This document shows positions 34,737-43,622 of a DNA stretch of 64,000 bases, piece after piece (the stretch's first letter is position 1; the number at the start of each line of letters is the position of its first letter). The translations under genes and the position numbers were made by a program. The DNA comes from Gibbula magus. Taxonomy: Eukaryota; Mollusca; Gastropoda; Trochida; Trochidae. The stretch lies in the NCBI GenBank assembly GCA_936450465.1, contig CAKZFU010000070.1, positions 62,001 through 126,000 of the forward strand. The letters are read 5' to 3'. The notes under the pieces were generated by a model. It was not told the origin of the DNA and did not search any database. It worked only from the letters and a program-made list of their open reading frames with translations.

Positions 34737-37700
34737 ATGGACTGTCGAGTGTTTTACGTTCCCTTTTCGGTTTATCACGATGCACATTCTTGGGATTTCC
34801 AAGAGGTCGTCCTGTGGTTGCAAAGCATCTTGGGAACCGACAATCATACTCCCACGGCGCTCATCCTTCACACCCCTCAAGAGATACCGTTGGACCAGGT
34901 ACAAAAGATACAAGAAACGTTGAGATTTTTCACAAATCGATTCGTCGCGGGAAAACAACTGTGGTTCGAACGGAAGGACAATGTTTATGTCTTGTATGTC
35001 GACGAACCACTCGCAAAAGCCAACACGTTTAACGGTCTGCACGGATCTCCAATAAATGGAACGTGTTTTCTGTTGTTCAATACGGGCAAAGGACGCATGC
35101 ATCGTTATTATCTAGCCGACTCGAAGAGCGTCTGTTGGTCTAAATCATCGGCGTCGACCGACCTTTCGTTCGTCATGAAAGCGGACGAGAAAACCCCCGA
35201 AGGATACGATCCCGTCTTCTTTTCGCCAGAAGACCACATGAGCGATGGAATACGACATCTGGCGGGCCAAGAAAGCGAAGACGAAGAGACATCGAAGACG
35301 CCAAAGAGTGGAGTCGCATGGCTCCAAGAAACGACAGAGGGAGAATCGTGGCTGTCCGACGAGGTGAGATCGTTTTTCACTCGGACCGACGATCCCCACA
35401 GACCCCAGGTTGCCGAACCCATAGGCGTCGATGCCACCACCACACACAACGCACTCCTTATGCCTTGGTTAAACAACGACCACAATTTGAAAACGGTTCA
35501 CAAGGTGTCCGCGCTCGTGGGATTTAACAAATTCACGTCCAACAACCTTTATTCGGCCTTCGTGGTGGAAACCACGAGCAGAGACAAGAAGAACGATAAG
35601 GAGTTCGTAGGACCTGCACGAAAGATGGGAAACCCGTATTTCCTTCCGAGCATTATCGGCGAAATACGTTTTTTTCTTGTCCGGTCGTCATTCTTATCCA
35701 AAGGTAAGATATCCTTCGGTGAACGAAAACGCACCTCGAAGTTCCATAAAATGAAGGACACGTTTTCGCTTCCAACGCCAAGCAACACCTCGCCGAATGA
35801 AATGCACCTCCGAAGGTGGAAAGCGTCCGGCCTTCGCTCCCTCGCCAACATTCTCCTCTTTCAAAGCTCCTCGATTGGACGTTTAGCTTCCAAGGTCACG
35901 ATCGGAAATTTATGTCTCTCGGAGGCGGCAGGGCGGGAGATACAAGAAGTGTGGCTATGTCTGACGGAAGGCAAAAGTTTACCAGACAAACCACCCACCG
36001 TGACGACGACGAAGAAGAAAAAAGAAAAAGAAAAAAAAAGGAAGAAGAAGGAGGAGAAAGAAGAAGAAGAAGAAGAAGAAGAAGTAGCAGTAGTACCAAC
36101 AGCGGAAGAAAAAGAAGACCTTACTCCATCGCTCGGCTCGTTTGCCCTTTTCCTGGAACGAATATCGAAAGATCACAGAGACCCCGAAGTGGCGGTGAAA
36201 GAACGCATTCATCTGCTAGAAGTTGTCGAAAAACTGTACAGGCTCTCCATGGAAACGTGGAATCAACCCGACTCTCTGCCGGAAGAGGTGACGTCCGAAA
36301 TTTACCCTGGGGTAAGAACGGGAGATTTCGATTCACCCAGTCTAATGTGGGAACACGGACTAGCCGTGAAATACTTTTTTTCAACGAGGTTTTCCCAACT
36401 GATGCCCAGTCGGTTGACAGGTATAGTCCCCGAAGAAGAATGGGTCGTATTGACTTTGAAAAAAAAATTTCAGAACAACAAAATAAACATCGTCCACGGT
36501 TTAGAAGGAGAGTATAGGCCTCCGACGGGAAAGATTATCCGCTCCTTTCTCGGGATGAAAGTGATCGAACAGCCTCGATCGACGGCCCTGTCGAGTAAAA
36601 GGGGGCCGGCCCCACCGAGCGACGAACAAATGACGGGAGAAAGAAGGATCGTGGCTTTCATCAAGAGCGACCTTCCCAGATGGACGAGGGAACGCGAAAC
36701 CAACTCGTCGATCTGGGGGACGAGGCCGGATCTTTTAGATATCGACGCGTGTCAAAGAATAGGAAACGATGACTGGCTCATGTTCCACAACAGACGGAAA
36801 GACCAGATGGGGGACTATGTCTCGTATCTCATCTCGGACATCGTAAAAGGCAGGACGAACACTTCCTCCTTCGAACTGTCGTCCAATATGTCCTCACCGA
36901 ACGACGATGCCGATATCGCGTGGGGAAAAATACTGGATAAAGGGTCTAAAATATACGACAATGCCCAATTGGTGAAAAGGGGTACAAACGAGCAAAATTT
37001 ATTCGAAGAAAACTGGTGGACCACGGTCACCCGAGTGTTTGGGTGCACGTTGCGGAACTGCACAACGTGGGGACCTCCCTTGAAGATACCGTTCGAGACG
37101 TACGCCTCAAATGTGGTGTTTCCCATCCTTTTCACCCTGACCGAGACTCAACTACAAAGAATAGAAAGGACGATAGAAGAAGATAGCGTGGCGAAAGAGT
37201 CGGTTTGGGGGTCTCTCATCTTACACTTCGCCATTTTCTGGGGAGCGGTGCGGCCCAACCTGCTCTGGAATACGGGCGCAAACGCGTTAGAGTGTACGAT
37301 GGCCATGGCAAACGAGGTGTGGAACGCGCTGAGCGAGGTTCTGGCAATTCGTTTGGTGATACAGTTTCAAAAAACTATAGCCGCGTCTCTCGTGGTCATG
37401 CCCACCTATCGGCCAGACAGGTGTTCTTTCGTGTTTCCTTCGTCGAATGGAGTCTTTCTGAAGGGGAATACGGAATGGACGAACAACGTGATAGAAACCG
37501 CAAACTGGACCACGCGCGCCTTCGGAGAATTCGTCGATCAAAGCAAGAGTACGTTGTCCGAGGAGATAGTTCGCAAGGTGGACGACGCGGCGGCCGCGAG
37601 ACTTCCCCCGCAAGAAAAAGAGGTGTTGAAAAAGAAGGCAACGGCCCGATCTGGTTTCTACGAAAAGGACAGAGACTTGCACGGACGCCACGAGTACGAA

Positions 37701-40700
37701 GCGGGGTTGAAGGAGTACTGCAACGTCCTCGATAACAACATCGAACGATACGAGCATTACGTGGTCGATACTTTCTTCCGGGATACAAACGTGACGATGA
37801 CACCTGCCAGAACTTTGACCGCCCAAGAATTCGATACCTTTTCGAAACTGTTGTCCGTGTTGTCCGTGCGAGAGGCCGGTGTCGACGTCAGTGCCACGAA
37901 AAGCTTTCTGAGCGGTACGAGCCCTGGGTTGTTCGACATGTTCACCAAAGGATTCACGGCGGAGGCCCAGTTCATCGAAAAGCAGATCGTTTTGGGTGAC
38001 GAATCGAGACAGCTTGCCTGGAAAAAACAAATGCACCGCGTCATCAATCCTTTCGAGAAGGTGTGGAACTCTTCGGGGCAACTGTACGACCCGCTTCCTT
38101 CAATATATCCTTTTATGGGGAAATACCAACAACAACAATACACGAATTGGGTGGATGTAAAACGGACGTGCGATAACATTTTCTCCACCATCAACGGAGA
38201 AAACACGGTCAACGAGTTGGTGGAAGAGTTGATGGAAGGAGCCATAAGGTATTCCATGCCGTCCGCGAACATATGGCCGGTTTTGAAGTCCGTCCTCTGC
38301 GATCGCATAGCGGCGGCCTTCGTCGAGTTCGGAGTGACGTTGGCCAAATGGTTGGAAAGAATTCTGACTCTGTTTCCCAACGATCCTTTTTCGACGGGCC
38401 TGGAACTGAGAAACGCCTATCACGAGTTGACGAACATGGATACCGTCGTGAATTTGGCCCTGAACATACACGAGGCGTACATAAAATCCATACAACAAAT
38501 CCTCCTGTCCTCGGTCGACGTGGTCAGGACGTTTCTCATGAGACAGCTCGTTTATTCGCAAGACGATCGTCTGTGCATCCAAGGATTGAACGAAGAGGCG
38601 CTGAGCGAGCTATGGAAAACGGGATATCTGGTAGATACCGATCTCGAACACCACAAACAGGTGAAAGGAACTCTTCTGTCGGACTTTCAGTCGGTTCCCG
38701 CCTTGCGATGGTGTCGAATCACGTTGATGATGTATCTCCACGCATCAGAAAAAACGACAATCGACTACATCGACTTGAGACGTCCGGTGAGGATCGTGTT
38801 GGTGATTTTCATGCAGTGCATACAGGCGATGGCGGAGAGAGGCGAGCGCGGAATCATCCTCGTCTTTTACGAATGGTTAAAAGGCCTGAAGGACTGGGAC
38901 TCTCCGACGGTGTGGGAGAAGATGATATGCGAGGTGGCTTCGATAAGTCAGCTGAATGACGGCGACCTCGCCCTACTGACTCTCTACATTTACCTGACCG
39001 AGGTTCGAATGTTTTGCATGTTGCGCAAACTGAAGGTCGACCGTTTCGCGGGTCTGCCCCTGTTGCGCGCCTGGAGGTCTCTCTGCGTCAATCACGCGAA
39101 CACGACGGAGGTGACGAAGTGTCTGAAAGAGGTGGAAGAAGAAGCGCAAGAAGAAATACAAAAAGAGAAAGAACGGGAGGAAAGGGAACGAAAAAACAAA
39201 AAAACAAAAGCGACGGACGAAGAGGCAGAAAGGGAACGAAAACACGAGTCGTGGTTGGCCGCTGAAATTGTTCACTATCCTTTGAAAGAGGGAGACAAAA
39301 GCGGCGTGTGTCATGACGACGACGCCCCTCTACTCGAGGAGCAGCAGTCGAGCGTCGTGATTGGGACAAAATTGGTGAAACGTTTGTCGTGGACCGTCGT
39401 GCCCGACGTGGTGTCTGTGTTAGAAACCCACACGTTGCGCGAAAAAAGAAAAAGGTCTTCCTCTCCGGGTCCAGGTCTATCGACCCCTGATTCCTCTCCG
39501 GGTAAAGGTCCTCCACCATCGACTCCTCCTCGTCGTTCTCCCTTCTCTCCGGGTCCATCATCGACTCCTCCTTCCTTTTCTCCAGGTATAGGTCCATCGA
39601 CTCCTCCAGGTTCACCACCGAGGTCTCCTCCGGGCATAGGTCCATCGACTCCTCCGGGTTCACCACCGAGGTCTCCTCCAGATCAATCAACCTCTCCCGC
39701 TGCTTCCCCTACCTCTTCCGAAACAACCATAATACCGGGGGCTGCGGACGAGGTGGTGATGGATGTTATCGATGAAGACGAAGAGAACACATACGTGTGC
39801 GGATCTCCTCCAGATTTACCTCCAGATATCTTGGGAGAGCGGATGGACGACATTAACGCTGTCGACGACGACGACGATGATGATGATGATGATGATAAAG
39901 AGAGAGACGACGACGACGAATGCAGAATAACTAGGGTGGTGGGCAATTTCAACATTTCCAATTGGAGAAATAGAGACACGGAGAAACTTCGAAGGCGGTT
40001 CGATACCCAAACGAATCTTCCATACGTACATTTCGAAACAACAAAAAACAACGTGGGGGTGACGGTGGAGAAAACATTCAAATCGATCCACGACCCTCGG
40101 AGATCTATAGGCCCAAGAATTACTACGGACGTGTTCATGGCATCGTTCGACCATTTCTTCGGAAAAGGATTTTTGGAAGATGCTGTGAGAGCCCACTCTA
40201 AAGAGTCACCGAACCGGACAAAAGGGCAGATCGCCACGGAGGCTGTCAGAAGTTGGATGGTGGCAGTAGCCAAGTGGGACCTGTGGCGAGTATGGTCCAG
40301 TTTTGGTGCCGTTCTGTGCGCTTCCATCTTGGCAGAATTTTCTACCACCGCAAAAGAGTTGGCCCAACATCTCGCGAACGAAGATACCGCATCGTCGTGG
40401 GCCACGGTCGTTGTGTTTTGGCGAGACGTCAAAGACGCATTCCTCCAGAGGGTGCTTGCCCCGAATCACAGCGGAATATGGAAAATGATTCCCGAACTCT
40501 CAAACAACGACGACGACAAAGCATGGAACATTTACATCAATCTCGTCCACCGTGTCGTATTCGAAAACGTTCTTGAACGAGAAAACACCTACTGTCTCGT
40601 CCCCTCTTCGAAAATTCGCTCGAATCAAAACCCTCGCATCCCAAGTTCGGAAAATAAAAAATACATCCTTTTTTCGGAGAGAGCTTGTGGGGGCCAAATT

Positions 40701-41585
40701 TTACCCAAGAGGTTGGCCACCATGTGTCTTCGGAAATGGTACAGTCTCAAGGCGGAAAAAGACAAATCGATAGGTCAGATCCAACATGAACTCTATGTGT
40801 ACCTGTGTCACATTCTGTGGAAGACCGTGAACGGGTTTTATTCCATGCCCATTCACTTCCAAAAAACCGAACCGTTGATGGTCTTGCTGACGGGATGGAA
40901 GAGGCCCGCCACCGCCGCCACCACCACCTCCTACACCCGAATCAATCTCTTACAGAATATCGTCGAACTGTGGACCAGTGTGGGAAAGACAGTGGCCTTG
41001 TCACGCGAAGAAATGGAGGAATGGCAAACCGGTTGGTTTAACACTTTCATAAAACCACTGACCATAGTGGCTCAGGAAGGCGAGGACGACATCATGTCGT
41101 CCAGACTCCTCATCGGATGTATCGTCGCCATAACATTTCGCCTGGCTAACATTTTACGACTCAAAGCTCCACCGACGTCTTTGGAAGGCCAGTCGTTCGG
41201 TCTGGACTCGATACGTCCGTCCGACTGTCCCAAAAAGAACGTAAAAATCGACGATTTGAATTACGTATATCAAGGCTTCCTGAGCAAATTTGAAATCCAG
41301 CTGTTCGCGGACAAGATGGACGGCGAACAACGCGGCCTGAAAAACGTCAAAAATTTCCAAGAGTTGACGGGAGATAGATTTCTCAGCTCGGAGCAATGGC
41401 TTCGAACCAAAATCAATCCTGGCGGAGGAATTGGATTCGCGGACTTGGACGTACTGCTCGAGGGATTCAGTTCGAAAAAGGACGTTAAGATACACACCCC
41501 TTACGCCTTTCGCATTTTGAAGTTTGTCAATGACACCCATCGATTGATCAAACAAGAAGAAGCGGTGGCGGCGACCAAATTATAA
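34737..41585 (+). CDS. Giant protein, probable tegument or capsid-associated, 2282 aa
   Basis: Longest gene of the window. ATG at 34737 is about 30 bases after a TATA box. There is no signal peptide or membrane span. Regions in order: globular N-terminus; Lys/Glu low-complexity run from GAA repeats (36005-36090); a long helical body with many Trp; a charged KEREE segment (39150-39200); a Pro/Ser/Gly-rich hinge with a 48-base unit repeated at 39585-39632 and 39633-39680; a poly-Asp run (39860-39900); and a final 550-residue globular domain. Size and modular disorder fit a large tegument protein of herpesviruses, but no sequence motif confirms it. Major capsid protein is less likely, because of the long disordered hinge. 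Confidence 0.85.
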   Translation: MDCRVFYVPFSVYHDAHSWDFQEVVLWLQSILGTDNHTPTALILHTPQEIPLDQVQKIQETLRFFTNRFVAGKQLWFERKDNVYVLYVDEPLAKANTFNGLHGSPINGTCFLLFNTGKGRMHRYYLADSKSVCWSKSSASTDLSFVMKADEKTPEGYDPVFFSPEDHMSDGIRHLAGQESEDEETSKTPKSGVAWLQETTEGESWLSDEVRSFFTRTDDPHRPQVAEPIGVDATTTHNALLMPWLNNDHNLKTVHKVSALVGFNKFTSNNLYSAFVVETTSRDKKNDKEFVGPARKMGNPYFLPSIIGEIRFFLVRSSFLSKGKISFGERKRTSKFHKMKDTFSLPTPSNTSPNEMHLRRWKASGLRSLANILLFQSSSIGRLASKVTIGNLCLSEAAGREIQEVWLCLTEGKSLPDKPPTVTTTKKKKEKEKKRKKKEEKEEEEEEEEVAVVPTAEEKEDLTPSLGSFALFLERISKDHRDPEVAVKERIHLLEVVEKLYRLSMETWNQPDSLPEEVTSEIYPGVRTGDFDSPSLMWEHGLAVKYFFSTRFSQLMPSRLTGIVPEEEWVVLTLKKKFQNNKINIVHGLEGEYRPPTGKIIRSFLGMKVIEQPRSTALSSKRGPAPPSDEQMTGERRIVAFIKSDLPRWTRERETNSSIWGTRPDLLDIDACQRIGNDDWLMFHNRRKDQMGDYVSYLISDIVKGRTNTSSFELSSNMSSPNDDADIAWGKILDKGSKIYDNAQLVKRGTNEQNLFEENWWTTVTRVFGCTLRNCTTWGPPLKIPFETYASNVVFPILFTLTETQLQRIERTIEEDSVAKESVWGSLILHFAIFWGAVRPNLLWNTGANALECTMAMANEVWNALSEVLAIRLVIQFQKTIAASLVVMPTYRPDRCSFVFPSSNGVFLKGNTEWTNNVIETANWTTRAFGEFVDQSKSTLSEEIVRKVDDAAAARLPPQEKEVLKKKATARSGFYEKDRDLHGRHEYEAGLKEYCNVLDNNIERYEHYVVDTFFRDTNVTMTPARTLTAQEFDTFSKLLSVLSVREAGVDVSATKSFLSGTSPGLFDMFTKGFTAEAQFIEKQIVLGDESRQLAWKKQMHRVINPFEKVWNSSGQLYDPLPSIYPFMGKYQQQQYTNWVDVKRTCDNIFSTINGENTVNELVEELMEGAIRYSMPSANIWPVLKSVLCDRIAAAFVEFGVTLAKWLERILTLFPNDPFSTGLELRNAYHELTNMDTVVNLALNIHEAYIKSIQQILLSSVDVVRTFLMRQLVYSQDDRLCIQGLNEEALSELWKTGYLVDTDLEHHKQVKGTLLSDFQSVPALRWCRITLMMYLHASEKTTIDYIDLRRPVRIVLVIFMQCIQAMAERGERGIILVFYEWLKGLKDWDSPTVWEKMICEVASISQLNDGDLALLTLYIYLTEVRMFCMLRKLKVDRFAGLPLLRAWRSLCVNHANTTEVTKCLKEVEEEAQEEIQKEKEREERERKNKKTKATDEEAERERKHESWLAAEIVHYPLKEGDKSGVCHDDDAPLLEEQQSSVVIGTKLVKRLSWTVVPDVVSVLETHTLREKRKRSSSPGPGLSTPDSSPGKGPPPSTPPRRSPFSPGPSSTPPSFSPGIGPSTPPGSPPRSPPGIGPSTPPGSPPRSPPDQSTSPAASPTSSETTIIPGAADEVVMDVIDEDEENTYVCGSPPDLPPDILGERMDDINAVDDDDDDDDDDDKERDDDDECRITRVVGNFNISNWRNRDTEKLRRRFDTQTNLPYVHFETTKNNVGVTVEKTFKSIHDPRRSIGPRITTDVFMASFDHFFGKGFLEDAVRAHSKESPNRTKGQIATEAVRSWMVAVAKWDLWRVWSSFGAVLCASILAEFSTTAKELAQHLANEDTASSWATVVVFWRDVKDAFLQRVLAPNHSGIWKMIPELSNNDDDKAWNIYINLVHRVVFENVLERENTYCLVPSSKIRSNQNPRIPSSENKKYILFSERACGGQILPKRLATMCLRKWYSLKAEKDKSIGQIQHELYVYLCHILWKTVNGFYSMPIHFQKTEPLMVLLTGWKRPATAATTTSYTRINLLQNIVELWTSVGKTVALSREEMEEWQTGWFNTFIKPLTIVAQEGEDDIMSSRLLIGCIVAITFRLANILRLKAPPTSLEGQSFGLDSIRPSDCPKKNVKIDDLNYVYQGFLSKFEIQLFADKMDGEQRGLKNVKNFQELTGDRFLSSEQWLRTKINPGGGIGFADLDVLLEGFSSKKDVKIHTPYAFRILKFVNDTHRLIKQEEAVAATKL
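39585..39680 (+). repeat. Tandem 48-bp coding repeat (Pro/Ser/Gly)
   Basis: Two almost identical 48-base units encode GIGPSTPPGSPPRSPP twice, inside the proline-rich hinge of the giant protein. Confidence 0.85.
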
Positions 41586-41632
41586 GAAACGAAAACGACA
41601 CTTTTTTTTATTGAAACACCGTCGTCAAGACG

Positions 41633-43588
41633 ATGAGACGTTTCTTTTTTTTTCCGTCTCTTTTAACTATCGGTGTTTGTTTCGTGCTTAAAGGATCCAT
41701 AAAACCGGAAGAGAATGACAACGTTAAGCTGTTTTACATCCCCCTCTGGGCCTACGCTTCCAGATGTGTGTTCCTTCAAAGAGATGTGCATTTCGAAGGA
41801 GTCGACTTTCGCAACTCTCCGCTCGTCTTTCAATCCGATGTTTCGTGTGGGTGTACTAGAAAAGGCATTTTGACGGCCATGAGGGGGGACACGGAACGGG
41901 GAATTGGATATTACGCGCCGAGATTTCGTAATTGGATAAATAGCTGCAAGCTGATGGAAATTCTCACCCAAAACAGCTGTTCTCTCCTGCACGACGATCC
42001 GACCAAAATGTATACGGCGGGTGTTACGGTCAACGTGTTTTCCACCCTTTCCAATTTCAAGATGACGAACAACTCTTCCATCGAAAATCGAGAATCCGTG
42101 GGGCCACAAAGTGGACTCACCTGTCGTGTGCAATCTTTGGTCGAGACCAGCGACACCTGCGGCAATTCCGAGAAAGGATTCGTTCTGGAATGCGAAGAGG
42201 GAGAAGTGTATCTTATCGTGTTCGGAGACGGCGTGGTGATAGACCCGTTCGACGAAACTCACAGAGTATCTCTTGGAGAAAACTTAAGGGTGTCGGGAAC
42301 CACGAACGCCTCAAGGGTGGTTGTGTTGTCGAGCGGTGGGGTCGTTTCTCTCACCGACGAAAAATCGATAGACATTTCAAACGGTCTCTTTTTTCCCGAC
42401 AAAAACATTTTCTTGAGTAACTCAACCCCGATCGAAACCATACTCGCGAGAGGGATCGAAAAAGTGGCGTTTAAAGTTGCCGAAAACCGGAGAAGAAGAA
42501 GAAGAAGAAGAAGAAAAAAGAGGGAAGCCGAGGTGATCTATGAGACCACCGACAGGCTTCGAAACGAAGCCGCCGAGATGAATCGAGTGTTGGAAGAAGA
42601 GTCGCGCAACCTTCTCGTGGGTCTGTTCGAGGAATTCAACTTCAACGCCCAAAACCTTCTTTTCGACACCGTGTCGGTCGGACTGCAACAGTTCTGGGAT
42701 CTCAACACCTTTTCCGACTTACGATTTTTGAAAATGTCCGCCTTCTTCCATTCCATAGCCGCGAGACTCGATGGCCTCGAATCTCGTGCCAAACGAACCT
42801 ATCTCACGCTGATCGCCTCTGTCGAGAGCCAGGACCGACTCACCGTGCAGGCAGTGGGCGGTCGCGACGCCTCTTCCTCTTCGCTCTCCCACACGATTCT
42901 CAACACAACGATCTTCGCCAACGGGACCTGTTATGCCGCCCCTTTCTATCATTTTAGAGACGGCTATGTGAAACGACCCGACCCGGTCTCCGTCGTCAAA
43001 TACACGGGAATGCCCGTCAGTAACAGCACCCACAGCTACATCATCGACGATTACGACGGGTCAACGGCCTTCACGATCTTCCCCAATTACCCTTCCACGG
43101 GAACGGGGGTGGATTCGAGGCTAAACGAGGTGTTTCTTCAGTCGAGGGCGGCCGGACAAGGTTCCGTCGTCGGTATGCAGATCAAGGCGTTCTTGGAAAG
43201 CCTCATCGAAAGAGGACTCGTCAAACAGGGACAAACGATCCCTACGAGAACGGTGAACTATTGGGAAAAACTTGCGGAGGCCGTCGCGCCCGTCATAGAT
43301 TTCATAGAGGATGTGGGAGAAAACTTTCTGAACTTTTTCGACGCCGACGTTTGGCTTACGGCTCTTCTCACCCTGATTCCCATTTGTTTAACCCTTGCTT
43401 TGGCGGGGGTCCTACTCAAAAGGGTGAGCAACGCAAAAGACGTCGGACCGGTTTTGAAGTTGGGGATATTATTTTGTATGGTCACGACACTCTGCGTTGT
43501 CATGACGGTGTTTTTGGGGGTGGTTAGAAACCTTCTCACCCTTTCGGACAGATGTACAAAATTTACCGAAGTATTCAATCGTTTGTAA
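41633..43588 (+). CDS. Furin-site membrane glycoprotein, 651 aa
   Basis: An N-terminal signal peptide (FFFFPSLLTIGVCFV) leads into an ectodomain with many Cys and N-x-S/T sites. A strongly basic run of Arg from a GAA repeat then ends in KKR at residue 297, a furin-type site. It is followed by a predicted long helix (heptad-like Leu/Val pattern, about 305-400). The C-terminus has two hydrophobic segments, one containing LTLIPICLTLALAGVLL and one containing LGILFCMVTTLCVVMTVFLGVV. The same order occurs in the glycoproteins at 6287 and 43623. An AATAAA follows at 43598-43603. It is a candidate envelope fusion or attachment protein; homology to herpesvirus gB is not evident from sequence. Confidence 0.86.
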   Translation: MRRFFFFPSLLTIGVCFVLKGSIKPEENDNVKLFYIPLWAYASRCVFLQRDVHFEGVDFRNSPLVFQSDVSCGCTRKGILTAMRGDTERGIGYYAPRFRNWINSCKLMEILTQNSCSLLHDDPTKMYTAGVTVNVFSTLSNFKMTNNSSIENRESVGPQSGLTCRVQSLVETSDTCGNSEKGFVLECEEGEVYLIVFGDGVVIDPFDETHRVSLGENLRVSGTTNASRVVVLSSGGVVSLTDEKSIDISNGLFFPDKNIFLSNSTPIETILARGIEKVAFKVAENRRRRRRRRRKKREAEVIYETTDRLRNEAAEMNRVLEEESRNLLVGLFEEFNFNAQNLLFDTVSVGLQQFWDLNTFSDLRFLKMSAFFHSIAARLDGLESRAKRTYLTLIASVESQDRLTVQAVGGRDASSSSLSHTILNTTIFANGTCYAAPFYHFRDGYVKRPDPVSVVKYTGMPVSNSTHSYIIDDYDGSTAFTIFPNYPSTGTGVDSRLNEVFLQSRAAGQGSVVGMQIKAFLESLIERGLVKQGQTIPTRTVNYWEKLAEAVAPVIDFIEDVGENFLNFFDADVWLTALLTLIPICLTLALAGVLLKRVSNAKDVGPVLKLGILFCMVTTLCVVMTVFLGVVRNLLTLSDRCTKFTEVFNRL

Positions 43589-43622
43589 AATTTTATAAAT
43601 AAAAATATTAATAGATGTTATC